Part shown: piece by piece, positions 9,886-18,450 of the stretch | Layout of the letters: each line of letters starts with the position of its first letter | Position numbering within the stretch: the stretch's first letter is position 1 | Source: Vibrio ichthyoenteri ATCC 700023 | Lineage (GTDB): Bacteria; Pseudomonadota; Gammaproteobacteria; Enterobacterales; Vibrionaceae | Reading direction: 5' to 3' | NCBI RefSeq assembly: GCF_000222605.1 | Contig: NZ_AFWF01000007.1 | Coordinates: 1-64,000 of the forward strand | Length of the DNA: 64,000 nucleotides | The notes under the pieces: generated by a model | The model's database searches: none | What the model saw: the letters and a program-made list of their open reading frames with translations, nothing else | Told to the model about the DNA's origin: nothing | Program-made: the position numbers and the translations under genes

Positions 9886-11253
9886 TTAACGTACCACCAG
9901 ATAGATGGTGCGATTGTCACGTTGGATGTTCAGAGCTAAGACCCCCGATTGCTTTTCTACCACTTTACGTAACTCGCCGAGATTTTTCACTCGTTGGCGA
10001 TTGACGCCAACAATGATATCCCCAGCGAGCAGTTGATAAGCTTCGGCAGGTGAGCCAGTTTCAACTGAAGAAACTTTGACACCTTGCACGCTATCACTGG
10101 CGTTGGTGTTAGTTAGGTTGGCGCCTGTTAAGCCTTGATGCAGTTTTTCGGCGCTCGCCTTAGCATTTTGTTGTTCACCGAGAGTGACATTCATAGATTT
10201 TTCTTTGCCATCGCGAATGATGCCTAAGGTGACTTTCTTACCTGCGCCAAGTGTGCCTATTTTTGCTCTTAATTCATGGAATGAGCTAATGGTTTTGCCA
10301 TTGATAGAGACGATAATATCACCGGCTTGAATGCCAGCTTTATCGGCGGCGCTATCGACCACTACTTGGCTGACAAATGCCCCTTTACTTGATTCATACC
10401 CCAGCGCTTCGGCCAGTTCAGAAGTTACTTCGCCACCTTGCACACCGAGCATGCCGCGTTTTACTTCACCAAACTCCAAAATTTGCTCGGTTAAGTTCTT
10501 CATCATGTTGGAAGGAATGGCAAAACCTATTCCGACGTTACCGCCATTAGGACCAAAAATTGCGGTATTAATACCAATCAATTCACCATTGAGGTTGATC
10601 AGTGCGCCGCCAGAGTTACCGCTGTTGATCGCCGCATCGGTTTGAATGAAGTTTTCAAAGTTTTCTAAGTTGAGGCCACTACGACCGAGAGCAGAAACAA
10701 TACCGGATGTGACGGTTTGTCCGAGACCAAAAGGGTTACCAATGGCCACAGTGAAATCACCGACACGAAGTTTATCTGAGTCAGCCAGTTCAATTTGAGT
10801 CAGGTTTTTAGCTTGTTCTAATTTGAGTAGCGCGACATCAGACATTTCATCGCCACCAATTAATTCCGCATCGTACTCGCGGCCATCATGTAATTTGACG
10901 CGAATTTTTTCCGCCCCTTTGATGACATGGTAGTTGGTGACAATGTGGCCTTGCTTAGCATCAACAATAACGCCAGAGCCAAGGCCTCTAAATGGTTGCT
11001 CTTGCTGCTGCTCCGCGGGGAAGTCTGGACCGAAGAAAAAACGGAATTGATCAGGAATTCGTTGTTTGGCGACATGAGTGCCTTCAACATCAATACTAAC
11101 AACTGCCGGGGTCACCCGCTCTAGCATTGGAGCCAAACTTGGTAACTGCTCTCCACCAACGGCTAAAGGCAGCGCGGCTGTCGCGGGTAGAGGTGTGATG
11201 ATGGCACTGATGCTTAAAGAGAGGACAGTTAAAGCAAGTAAAGGTTTGTTCAT
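9886..11253 (-). CDS. degQ: Periplasmic serine protease/chaperone DegQ
   Basis: DegQ degrades misfolded periplasmic proteins and can act as a chaperone. The 455-residue precursor has a signal peptide ending around TPLPATAALP. The triad appears as TNYHVI (His), SDVALLKLE (Asp) and NSGNSGGAL (Ser), and two PDZ domains follow. The Q-linker EQQQEQPF lies in the LA loop. The ATG at 11253 is chosen over a TTG one codon upstream. It precedes degS on the same strand. DegP and DegQ are close relatives; the short LA loop and the degS neighbour favour DegQ. Confidence 0.94.
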   Translation of the reverse strand: MNKPLLALTVLSLSISAIITPLPATAALPLAVGGEQLPSLAPMLERVTPAVVSIDVEGTHVAKQRIPDQFRFFFGPDFPAEQQQEQPFRGLGSGVIVDAKQGHIVTNYHVIKGAEKIRVKLHDGREYDAELIGGDEMSDVALLKLEQAKNLTQIELADSDKLRVGDFTVAIGNPFGLGQTVTSGIVSALGRSGLNLENFENFIQTDAAINSGNSGGALINLNGELIGINTAIFGPNGGNVGIGFAIPSNMMKNLTEQILEFGEVKRGMLGVQGGEVTSELAEALGYESSKGAFVSQVVVDSAADKAGIQAGDIIVSINGKTISSFHELRAKIGTLGAGKKVTLGIIRDGKEKSMNVTLGEQQNAKASAEKLHQGLTGANLTNTNASDSVQGVKVSSVETGSPAEAYQLLAGDIIVGVNRQRVKNLGELRKVVEKQSGVLALNIQRDNRTIYLVVR

Positions 11254-11358
11254 CAAATAACTCCTATACAGTGAAGACCGATTTCAGTGATAACGATTCG
11301 GCTTGATCTTGATTTGTTTACAGTAAATCAATTGCTATGTATGGAAGTATGACTGAGA

Positions 11359-11395
11359 AACTCCAACAAAGTTCACTGGGAACCTTGTTGGAGTT
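11359..11395. repeat. 11-bp inverted repeat between zapG and degQ
   Basis: AACTCCAACAA (11359-11369) pairs perfectly with TTGTTGGAGTT (11385-11395) around a 15-base loop. It lies just after the zapG stop on the minus strand. The T-run of a classical terminator is lacking, so its role in ending the transcript is uncertain. Confidence 0.6.
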
Positions 11396-11403
11396 GGGGA
11401 TTA

Positions 11404-11853
11404 TTATGACGCTTTAGCAGTGGTATCTTCTGGTGAGTGAAGAATGTCTTTTTTCTGTTCGCGCAGCAGGCCTGTGGCACCAGAGGCATAATCTTTTGGT
11501 GCTTCGTCATTAGACTCTGCGGTTTTACTTTCACTTTGGGTGCTGTTTTGAGAAGCAATTTTTTGCGCGAAAGGATTGTCTTGTTCCGGCATGTTTGGCA
11601 GCAATTCTGCTGACGTTTTTGCCATGTGCTGGTAGAGACGAGTGTACTCTTTACCAAGTGAGTCGAGCATTTCTGCGCTTTGCGCAAAGTGATCTGACAA
11701 TTCTTGTTTTTGTTGTTCTAACTGGAATTTCGCAGTTTCTAGATCTTTGTGGAGATTTTTTTGTTTCTTGTATCCCGGGGTAGTGAAGCGCGAGATGATA
11801 AAACCAAGAGCTGTTCCTGCAAGCAGGCCAACAAGGGCATAAATCCAAGGCAT
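11404..11853 (-). CDS. zapG: Envelope protein ZapG (YhcB, DUF1043)
   Basis: A 149-residue inner-membrane protein of the YhcB/ZapG family, linked in E. coli to cell envelope growth and division. A single N-terminal membrane segment is clear in WIYALVGLLAGTALGFIIS. The following region is rich in Lys, Gln and Glu (LETAKFQLEQQKQELSDHF) and should form a coiled coil, and the last third is low-complexity and acidic. It is divergent from zapE and lies upstream of degQ-degS on the same strand, as in other gammaproteobacteria. Confidence 0.92.
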   Translation of the reverse strand: MPWIYALVGLLAGTALGFIISRFTTPGYKKQKNLHKDLETAKFQLEQQKQELSDHFAQSAEMLDSLGKEYTRLYQHMAKTSAELLPNMPEQDNPFAQKIASQNSTQSESKTAESNDEAPKDYASGATGLLREQKKDILHSPEDTTAKAS

Positions 11854-12040
11854 AGTTACTCCTTATTATTTTAGTTTAACATGCTGTTTACTAGTTGATT
11901 ACAGATGCTCGTTGACCATGTTACTATGAGACCTTAAACCAATAAAGAAAAATGCGTGTGACTCTATCCAATGATTCTGCAGTAAATATCAACAGCCGGT
12001 TTCAGGATAGTTAAGTGCTGCAGTGATATAAGGTCTAGCC

Positions 12041-13144
12041 ATGACACCATTACAACGCTATCAACAAGATGTTGAGAACAATGGTTTTCAAAAAGATGAT
12101 GCCCAACTCCAAGCGGTTCAGGCGCTTGATTCGCTATACCATCAAATGGTCACTTATATAGAGACACCCGTCGTCGTGACACCTAAATGGAAATCATGGT
12201 TAGGTAAAACACCGGCGCCACCAGAAGCGCCTAATGGGCTTTATTTTTGGGGGGGCGTTGGGCGCGGTAAAACCTATTTAATGGACACCTTCTTTGATGC
12301 GCTGCCGATTGAAAAAAAAATGCGCGTCCACTTCCACCGATTTATGTTGCGTGTGCATGATGAATTGCGCGGCCTAAATGATGTGAGTGACCCGCTTGAA
12401 TCTGTCGCCGATATTTTAAAACAAGAAGCGGAGATCATTTGTTTCGATGAGTTCTTTGTGTCTGATATTACTGACGCCATGATCTTAGGCACCTTGTTCC
12501 AAGCGCTATTTCAACGAGGAGTCGTATTGGTGGCGACCTCAAATATCCCACCTCATGATCTCTATCGCAATGGGTTGCAGCGCGCGCGTTTCATGCCTGC
12601 GATTCAGTTAATTCAAACTCACTGTGATGTGCTCAATGTCGATAGTGGGGTGGATTACCGTCTGAGAACATTAGAACAGGCGGAGATATACCATTACCCG
12701 TTGGACGCTAAAGCGCGTGAAAATCTTGACCTTTATTACCAGCAGTTGATTGGGGAAGGGAAAGCATCGGTTTCGGCTATTGAGATTAATCATCGCCAAG
12801 TGACGGTACTAAAAGCAGCAGATGGTGTTCTGCACGCGACTTTCGCTCAGTTGTGCCAAACCGCGCGTAGCCAAAATGATTACATCGAAATTTCTAAGAT
12901 TTACCATAGTGTATTGTTGGCGGATGTTATCCAGATGCATCAATTAGTCGATGATGCAGCAAGACGCTTTATTGCTTTAGTGGATGAGTTCTATGAGCGA
13001 AACGTGAAATTGATTATTTCGTCGCAAGTGCCATTAGAGCAGCTTTATACTGCGGGAACGTTGGAATTTGAGTTTAAACGTTGTTTATCACGCCTAACGG
13101 AAATGCAAAGCCACGAGTATCTTGCTAGAGAGCACTTGGCATAA
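12041..13144 (+). CDS. zapE: Cell division ATPase ZapE (AFG1 family)
   Basis: ZapE is an AAA-type ATPase that associates with the FtsZ ring under some stresses. The 367-residue protein carries Walker A as GGVGRGKTY (about residue 71), Walker B as ICFDEFFVSD and a sensor-like ATSNIPP. These are characteristic of the AFG1 family, and the length is typical. It is divergent from zapG. The rplM leader begins less than 100 bases after its stop. Confidence 0.95.
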   Translation: MTPLQRYQQDVENNGFQKDDAQLQAVQALDSLYHQMVTYIETPVVVTPKWKSWLGKTPAPPEAPNGLYFWGGVGRGKTYLMDTFFDALPIEKKMRVHFHRFMLRVHDELRGLNDVSDPLESVADILKQEAEIICFDEFFVSDITDAMILGTLFQALFQRGVVLVATSNIPPHDLYRNGLQRARFMPAIQLIQTHCDVLNVDSGVDYRLRTLEQAEIYHYPLDAKARENLDLYYQQLIGEGKASVSAIEINHRQVTVLKAADGVLHATFAQLCQTARSQNDYIEISKIYHSVLLADVIQMHQLVDDAARRFIALVDEFYERNVKLIISSQVPLEQLYTAGTLEFEFKRCLSRLTEMQSHEYLAREHLA

Positions 13145-13198
13145 AGGCTGGATGAAATTTGCAGTAAAGAAAAAGTCATATTTTTATTTAAAAAAGAG

Positions 13199-13384
13199 GT
13201 GATTTTTTCAACTCACTTCTCTATAATCTTGCGACCCACCGTTACTGCAGGTCATTTTTGGATGAATTTCCAAGGTTTTGACCAAGAGTGCCACCCACTC
13301 GAAGGGGTGATGACTGGGCTCTTAGACAGTGGGAGCATAACTGCTCCTTTAAGTTTAAATTTAATTTAACGGGTTATTATTAGC
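13199..13384 (+). promoter_or_regulatory. rplM promoter and L13-type autoregulatory leader
   Basis: TATAAT at 13222-13227 is a perfect -10 element; the -35 is poor (GTGATT). The transcript would carry a leader of about 150 bases before rplM. The leader contains a hairpin GGAGCA-TAAC-TGCTCC (13332-13347) and GC-rich pairing segments around 13290-13325, in keeping with the ribosomal protein L13 leader known upstream of rplM in gammaproteobacteria, where L13 represses its own operon. I could not align it base by base to the published model. Confidence 0.6.
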
Positions 13385-13813
13385 ATGAAAACTTTCGTTG
13401 CTAAACCAGAAACTGTAAAACGCGACTGGTATGTTGTAGACGCTGAAGGTAAAACTCTTGGCCGTCTAGCAAGTGAAATTGCATCTCGCCTACGTGGCAA
13501 ACACAAAGCTGAATACACTCCTCACGTTGACACTGGTGATTACATCATCGTTATCAACGCTGAGAAAGTTACTGTAACTGGTAACAAAGCTAAAGGTAAA
13601 GTGTATTACCGTCACACTGAGTTCCCTGGTGGTCTTAAATCAATCACTTTTGAAAAGCTGATTGTTAAGAAACCAGAGATGGTTCTTGAACTTGCTGTTA
13701 AAGGTATGTTGCCACGTGGTCCTCTAGGCCGCGCTATGTACCGTAAGCTTAAAGTTTACGCTGGTGCTGAGCACAACCATGTTGCTCAACAACCACAAGT
13801 TCTAGACATCTAA
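13385..13813 (+). CDS. rplM: 50S ribosomal protein L13
   Basis: A 142-residue large-subunit protein, identical in length to the E. coli protein, with the family landmarks [19 protein letters not shown] at the start and [20 protein letters not shown] near the end. It is the first gene of the L13-S9 operon, and its mRNA leader probably binds the protein itself. Codon use is strongly biased, as expected for a ribosomal gene. Confidence 0.99.
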   Translation: MKTFVAKPETVKRDWYVVDAEGKTLGRLASEIASRLRGKHKAEYTPHVDTGDYIIVINAEKVTVTGNKAKGKVYYRHTEFPGGLKSITFEKLIVKKPEMVLELAVKGMLPRGPLGRAMYRKLKVYAGAEHNHVAQQPQVLDI

Positions 13814-13827
13814 TCGGGGATTTCGAA

Positions 13828-14220
13828 ATGGCAGAGAATCAATACTACGGCACTGGCCGTCGCAAAAGCTCAGCTGCTCGTGTTTTTATCAAACCGGGTA
13901 CTGGCAACATCGTAATCAACAAGCGTAGCCTTGATGAATACTTCGGTCGTCCAACTTCTCGCATGGTTGTTAAACAACCTCTTGAGCTAGTTGAACTAAC
14001 TGAGAAACTAGACCTATACGTTACTGTTAAAGGTGGCGGTATTTCTGGTCAAGCTGGTGCGATCCGTCACGGTATCACACGCGCTCTAATGGAATACGAT
14101 GAGTCTTTCCGTCCTGCTCTACGTGCAGCTGGCTACGTTACTCGTGACGCTCGTTGCGTTGAACGTAAGAAAGTTGGTCTACGTAAAGCACGTCGTAAAC
14201 CACAGTTCTCTAAGCGTTAA
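13828..14220 (+). CDS. rpsI: 30S ribosomal protein S9
   Basis: A 130-residue small-subunit protein with the [17 protein letters not shown] opening and the basic [17 protein letters not shown] tail that reaches the decoding site. It lies 14 bases after rplM and is followed by an intrinsic terminator at 14267. Confidence 0.99.
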   Translation: MAENQYYGTGRRKSSAARVFIKPGTGNIVINKRSLDEYFGRPTSRMVVKQPLELVELTEKLDLYVTVKGGGISGQAGAIRHGITRALMEYDESFRPALRAAGYVTRDARCVERKKVGLRKARRKPQFSKR

Positions 14221-14266
14221 TCTTTTTACAAAGATTTCGCTTCCAGTATTACTGGAATGTGGTTTC

Positions 14267-14297
14267 AAAGCCTGGCTTATGCCAGGCTTTTTGTTTT
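14267..14297 (+). terminator. Terminator of rplM-rpsI
   Basis: AAAGCCTGGC pairs with GCCAGGCTTT around TTAT, followed by TTGTTTTT. Confidence 0.9.
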
Positions 14298-14541
14298 TCT
14301 GCGTTCTAAAATCTCTTTTCCCAATCTTCCCTTCCAAATTAGTTGTTTTCTGTGTTCTTCTTTTGTGACGACATTGGCGTTTGTATCCTTAAATGTTACA
14401 AATAAGTAGCTTTACCTTGTCAGAAAGTGGGGTTTTATTTATCATTTGCCATCAAATAAATACAACAAACTTAATTTGTTAGCCATGCTCTTTGGTAAGG
14501 AATAACAAGAATCCAAAAGGAGCAAATGGGAGAATGTTTGG
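14298..14541 (+). other. petABC upstream region
   Basis: This 244-base AT-rich gap should hold the petABC promoter, but no -35/-10 pair stands out. Near its end AAGGAG (14517-14522) is followed by an out-of-frame ATG at 14526 that opens a 12-codon frame ending at 14564, overlapping the petA start; GGGAG (14528-14532) is the more plausible ribosome-binding site for petA itself. Confidence 0.5.
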
Positions 14542-15135
14542 ATGAGCAATGCGCCTTTAAATAACGGTCGTAGACGTTTTCTAACCGCCACAACAGCTGT
14601 TGTGGGTGGGTTAGGGGCCGCTGCGGTTGCCGTTCCTTTTATTAAATCTTGGAACCCAAGTGAAAAAGCAAAAGCAGCAGGAGCCCCAGTTTCCGTTGAT
14701 ATCGGCAAGCTAGAAGAAGGGCAAATGGTGCGTGTCGAGTGGCGAGGCAAACCTGTATGGGTTGTACGCCGCGCTCAAACTGTCGTTGATACATTAAAAG
14801 AACTGGATGGGCAGTTACGCGATCCTTCCTCTGGGGAAGAGCAGCAACCGCTGTATGCGCAAAATGCTTACCGTTCTATCAAACCTGAATACTTTGTTGC
14901 CGTTGGCATCTGTACCCACCTTGGTTGTTCTCCTACCTATTTGCCTGACAGTTTTAGTGAACAAGTTCAGGGGGTTAAATCTGGTTTCTTCTGCCCATGT
15001 CACGGCTCTAAATTTGATATGGCTGGTCGAGTATTCCAAGGGGTACCGGCACCGCTAAACCTAGTCGTACCTAAGCACATGTATCTGAGCGATACCAAGA
15101 TCATGATCGGTGTTGATGAAGAAGGGGAGGCATAA
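14542..15135 (+). CDS. petA: Cytochrome bc1 complex Rieske iron-sulfur subunit
   Basis: PetA is the 2Fe-2S subunit that takes electrons from ubiquinol at the inner membrane and passes them to cytochrome c1. The 197-residue protein has a twin-arginine-like N-terminus (NNGRRRFLTATTAVVGG) containing its single membrane segment. The cluster ligands appear as CTHLGC and CPCHGSKFD, as in all Rieske proteins. Its stop overlaps the petB start by one base. The genes petABC form one operon ending at the terminator near 17175. Confidence 0.97.
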   Translation: MSNAPLNNGRRRFLTATTAVVGGLGAAAVAVPFIKSWNPSEKAKAAGAPVSVDIGKLEEGQMVRVEWRGKPVWVVRRAQTVVDTLKELDGQLRDPSSGEEQQPLYAQNAYRSIKPEYFVAVGICTHLGCSPTYLPDSFSEQVQGVKSGFFCPCHGSKFDMAGRVFQGVPAPLNLVVPKHMYLSDTKIMIGVDEEGEA

Positions 15136-16400
15136 TGCAAGCTCTACTTGATTGGGTAGAAAAACGCTTACCCGCAATGAACGCGTATAAGAAACACCTT
15201 TCTGAATATCCGATGCCGAAGAACTTTAACTTCTGGTATTTATTTGGTTCACTTGCGATGTTAGTGCTGGTTAACCAAATCCTGACGGGTATTTGGTTAA
15301 CGATGAACTACGTACCATCGGGCGATGGTGCTTTTGCATCGATTGAATACATCATGCGAGACGTTGAGTATGGTTGGTTGCTGCGTTACATGCACTCAAC
15401 TGGCGCTTCCGCGTTTTTCGTTGTGATCTATCTGCACATGTTCCGTGGTTTGATCTACGGCTCTTATCAAAAGCCACGTGAGTTATTGTGGGTGTTTGGT
15501 ATGTTGATCTTCTTAGTGCTGATGGCTGAAGCCTTTATGGGTTACCTACTACCTTGGGGACAAATGTCGTACTGGGGTGCTCAGGTAATTATTTCGTTGT
15601 TTGGTGCGATTCCGGTGATTGGTGATGATCTGACACTGTGGATTCGTGGTGACTACGTGATCTCTGGCGCAACGCTAAACCGTTTCTTTGCTCTACACGT
15701 TATTGCGCTACCAATAGTGTTACTGCTGCTTATTGTGCTGCACGTATTGGCATTGCATGAAGTAGGCTCGAATAACCCTGACGGTATTGAAACCAAATTG
15801 CCTAAAGGCAGCATGGGTGATGACTACCAAACACAATTCAAATTCCATGACTACTATACCAAGAAGTATGATGTCATTGATTCCATCCCGTTCCACCCAT
15901 ACGGAACGGTTAAGGACTTGGTTGGTGTAGCTGGTTTCTTATTCTTATTCTGCTACGTGTTGTTCTTCAACCCAGAGATGGGCGGTTACTTCCTTGAGCC
16001 ACCTAACTTTGAAGCTGCAAACCCACTGAAAACGCCAGAGCACATTGCGCCAGTTTGGTACTTCACACCATTCTATGCCATCTTGCGTGCGGTTCCTGAC
16101 AAGCTGTTAGGTGTTATCGCGATGGGGGCTTCTATCGCAGTGTTGTTTGTTCTGCCTTGGTTGGATCGTTGTAAAGTACGTTCATACCGCTACCGCAGTA
16201 AGTTCCACTTATTCAATATTATTCAGTTCACCATCTGTTTTGTTGCATTGGGTGTTTTGGGTGCGTTGCCTGCAACGGCGCTGTACACATTACTTGCGCA
16301 AATCTTTAGCTTAGGTTACTTCATGTTCTTCGTATTGCTGTATTTCTACAGTAAGAATGAAGCCACGAAACCACTACCAGAGAGGGTGACATTCAAATGA
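15135..16400 (+). CDS. petB: Cytochrome b subunit of the bc1 complex
   Basis: A 421-residue multi-span membrane protein that binds two b-type hemes and forms the quinol oxidation and reduction sites. Visible landmarks are the heme-ligand helices (MHSTGASAFFVVIYLHMFRG and RFFALHVIALPIVLLLLIVLH), the GYLLPWGQMSYWGA segment and the PEWY-like motif, here PVWYFTPFYAILRA. The protein is full length, with N- and C-terminal cytochrome b domains in one chain. It overlaps petC by 4 bases. Confidence 0.98.
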   Translation: MQALLDWVEKRLPAMNAYKKHLSEYPMPKNFNFWYLFGSLAMLVLVNQILTGIWLTMNYVPSGDGAFASIEYIMRDVEYGWLLRYMHSTGASAFFVVIYLHMFRGLIYGSYQKPRELLWVFGMLIFLVLMAEAFMGYLLPWGQMSYWGAQVIISLFGAIPVIGDDLTLWIRGDYVISGATLNRFFALHVIALPIVLLLLIVLHVLALHEVGSNNPDGIETKLPKGSMGDDYQTQFKFHDYYTKKYDVIDSIPFHPYGTVKDLVGVAGFLFLFCYVLFFNPEMGGYFLEPPNFEAANPLKTPEHIAPVWYFTPFYAILRAVPDKLLGVIAMGASIAVLFVLPWLDRCKVRSYRYRSKFHLFNIIQFTICFVALGVLGALPATALYTLLAQIFSLGYFMFFVLLYFYSKNEATKPLPERVTFK

Positions 16401-17134
16401 AAAAGTGGATTGTAATTTTATTTGCAATGTTGCCATCTTTGGCTATGGCAGCCGGTGCGAATGTACCATTAGATAAAGCCAACAATGATTTGACCGACCA
16501 AGCATCACTGCAAAATGGTGCAAAATTGTTCATGAACTATTGTTTTGCTTGTCACTCCGCTCAATACCAACGTTATGAGCGTGTCGCAACGGATATCGGT
16601 ATTCCGCTCGATCTAATGAAAGAAAATTTGGTCTTTGATCCCAATGCCAAAATTGGTGACTTGATGGAAAATGCCATTCCAGATGAGTCTGCCGCGAAAT
16701 GGTTTGGTGCTCCGCCACCAGATTTAACCTTGGTAGCGCGCGTGCGCGGTACAGATTGGTTATACACTTATTTACGTTCTTTCTATGCCGATCCTGCTCG
16801 TCCATTTGGGGTGAACAATATTGTTTTCCCAAGTGTAGGTATGCCACATGTACTTGAAGAGCTACAAGGTATCCCTCTACCAATCATTGAAACTAAGATG
16901 GTTGATGGCGAAACGGTTGAAACGGTTGTTGGCGTTGAATCTGACGGAACTGGTGAGTTAAACCAAGAAGAGTACGATCAAGCGGTGCGTGATTTGGTCA
17001 ATTTCTTGGAGTACTCCGGTGACCCAGTCAAACTTGAACGCCACGCTTTAGGCTGGTGGGTAATGGCCTTCTTAGTGATCTTCACTATAGTTGTCGTGCT
17101 GCTCAAGAAAGAGTATTGGCGTGATGTGCATTAA
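16397..17134 (+). CDS. petC: Cytochrome c1 subunit of the bc1 complex
   Basis: A 245-residue periplasmic heme protein anchored by a C-terminal helix. It has a signal peptide ending at AMA, the covalent heme site CFACH, a late Met ligand region (SVGMPHVLEEL) and a membrane anchor ALGWWVMAFLVIFTIVVVLL. It is the last gene of petABC. The sspA promoter candidate begins inside its 3' end. Confidence 0.97.
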   Translation: MKKWIVILFAMLPSLAMAAGANVPLDKANNDLTDQASLQNGAKLFMNYCFACHSAQYQRYERVATDIGIPLDLMKENLVFDPNAKIGDLMENAIPDESAAKWFGAPPPDLTLVARVRGTDWLYTYLRSFYADPARPFGVNNIVFPSVGMPHVLEELQGIPLPIIETKMVDGETVETVVGVESDGTGELNQEEYDQAVRDLVNFLEYSGDPVKLERHALGWWVMAFLVIFTIVVVLLKKEYWRDVH

Positions 17135-17146
17135 ATATGCTATCAT
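17116..17146 (+). promoter_or_regulatory. Candidate sspA promoter
   Basis: TGCTATCAT (17138-17146) is an extended -10 element, with TTGGCG 19 bases upstream at 17116-17121 overlapping the petC 3' end. It is the only good promoter I can see between petC and sspA, and the hairpin at 17175 lies downstream of it. Confidence 0.45.
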
Positions 17147-17174
17147 ACAGCGCTAAATACCATATTTAACATTT

Positions 17175-17207
17175 AACAATGGAGGCTTAGCCTCCATTGT
17201 TGTTTTT
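17175..17207 (+). terminator. petABC terminator, or attenuator before sspA
   Basis: AACAATGGAGGC (17175-17186) pairs perfectly with GCCTCCATTGTT (17190-17201) around TTA, followed by GTTTTT. Only 27 bases separate the T-run from the sspA start, too few for another promoter. Confidence 0.85.
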
Positions 17208-17234
17208 ATTCCTGTAAGTGTGCTGGAGGGCTCC

Positions 17235-17870
17235 ATGGCTGTAGCTGCCAATAAACGTTCCGTGATGACTCTATTTTCAAGTGCATCTGATATGTATAGC
17301 CATCAGGTACGTATTGTTCTTGCTGAAAAAGGCGTAAGCGTTGAGGTTGAGTTAGTTGACGAAGCTAACCTACCTGCGGAATTGATCGAGCTGAACCCAT
17401 ACAAAACGGTTCCTACTTTGGTTGATCGTGAGCTTGCTCTTTACGATTCAAAAATCATCATGGAATACCTAGATGAGCGTTTCCCTCATCCACCACTAAT
17501 GCCTGTTTACCCTGTTGCTCGTGGTAACAGCCGTCTAATGATCTACCGTATCGAAAAGAACTGGTACTCACTAGCAGAGAAAGTGGTTAACGGTACTGCT
17601 GAAGAATCTGAAGCTGCACGTAACAAACTTCGTAACGACCTTCTGACTCTAGGCCCAGTCTTTGCAGAATATGAATACTTTATGAGCGAAGAATTCAGCC
17701 TTATCGATTGTTACCTAGCGCCACTACTATGGCGTCTCCCTCAACTAGGTATCGAGTTGGTAGGCCCTGGCTCTAAAGAATTGAAAATCTACATGAACCG
17801 CGTATTTGAACGTGATTCATTCTTAGCTTCATTGACTGAAGCTGAGCGCGAAATGCGTCTATTGCGTTAA
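17235..17870 (+). CDS. sspA: Stringent starvation protein A
   Basis: SspA is a glutathione-S-transferase-fold protein that binds RNA polymerase and changes promoter choice in stationary phase and stress. The 211-residue protein has the thioredoxin-like N-terminal half (SSASDMYSHQVRIVLAEKG, ELNPYKTVPTLVDRE) and the all-helical C-terminal half. The ATG at 17235 is preceded by GGAGGG; an in-frame GTG five codons upstream lies before that ribosome-binding site and is rejected. sspB follows after 10 bases. Confidence 0.97.
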   Translation: MAVAANKRSVMTLFSSASDMYSHQVRIVLAEKGVSVEVELVDEANLPAELIELNPYKTVPTLVDRELALYDSKIIMEYLDERFPHPPLMPVYPVARGNSRLMIYRIEKNWYSLAEKVVNGTAEESEAARNKLRNDLLTLGPVFAEYEYFMSEEFSLIDCYLAPLLWRLPQLGIELVGPGSKELKIYMNRVFERDSFLASLTEAEREMRLLR

Positions 17871-17880
17871 TAGGCGTTTA

Positions 17881-18369
17881 ATGGATATTTCGAACATGAC
17901 ACCACGCCGCCCATACATGCTGCGCGCATTTTATGAGTGGCTAGTGGACAACGACTTGACACCGCATCTAGTGGTTGCAGCTACACTGCCAGGTGTTCGT
18001 GTACCGCAAGAGTTTGTCCAAGACGGTCAGATTATTCTTAATGTTGCACCACGTGCAGTCGGCAACTTGCAATTAGGTGATGATGAAGTCACTTTTAATG
18101 CTCGCTTTAGCGGCCGTCCTCATGTGGTGGTTGTACCGCTCTATGCTGTACAAGCTATTTACGCTCGTGAAAATGGTGCAGGCACTATGTTTGAACCAGA
18201 AGATGCGTACATGGATTCATTTGATGAGATTGAAGAAGAGTTCATCGAAGAGATGGATGAGATCAGCAATCTATCATTAGCAACAGAAAGTGTTGAGACT
18301 GCTTCTGACGATTCAGATGATGAACCGCCAAGACCAAAAGGCCGTCCTAGTCTTCGTGTCGTTAAGTAG
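17881..18369 (+). CDS. sspB: ClpXP adaptor SspB
   Basis: SspB delivers ssrA-tagged proteins to the ClpXP protease. The 162-residue protein starts MDISNMTPRRPYMLRAFYEW, which matches the family N-terminus. The substrate-binding core includes NVAPRAVGNLQLG and SGRPHVVVVPL. An acidic linker follows, and the ClpX-binding tail reads RGRPSLRVVK-like (here KGRPSLRVVK). It forms an operon with sspA. Confidence 0.96.
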   Translation: MDISNMTPRRPYMLRAFYEWLVDNDLTPHLVVAATLPGVRVPQEFVQDGQIILNVAPRAVGNLQLGDDEVTFNARFSGRPHVVVVPLYAVQAIYARENGAGTMFEPEDAYMDSFDEIEEEFIEEMDEISNLSLATESVETASDDSDDEPPRPKGRPSLRVVK

Positions 18370-18377
18370 ATAAGTAC

Positions 18378-18406
18378 AAAAAAAGCAGCGTAAGCTGCTT
18401 TTTTTA
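18378..18406. terminator. Bidirectional terminator between sspB and dolP
   Basis: AAAGCAGC pairs with GCTGCTTT around GTAA, flanked by A-rich and T-rich runs, and lies between convergent genes. Confidence 0.85.
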
Positions 18407-18450
18407 TACCTAATGATCACTCGATCCCGGTTGGTTGAATCTCTAACTCA

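Noticed and set aside
8630-11253. degS and degQ as a recent duplication
   Set aside because: They differ in domain number (one versus two PDZ) and N-terminal targeting; this is an old, conserved pair.
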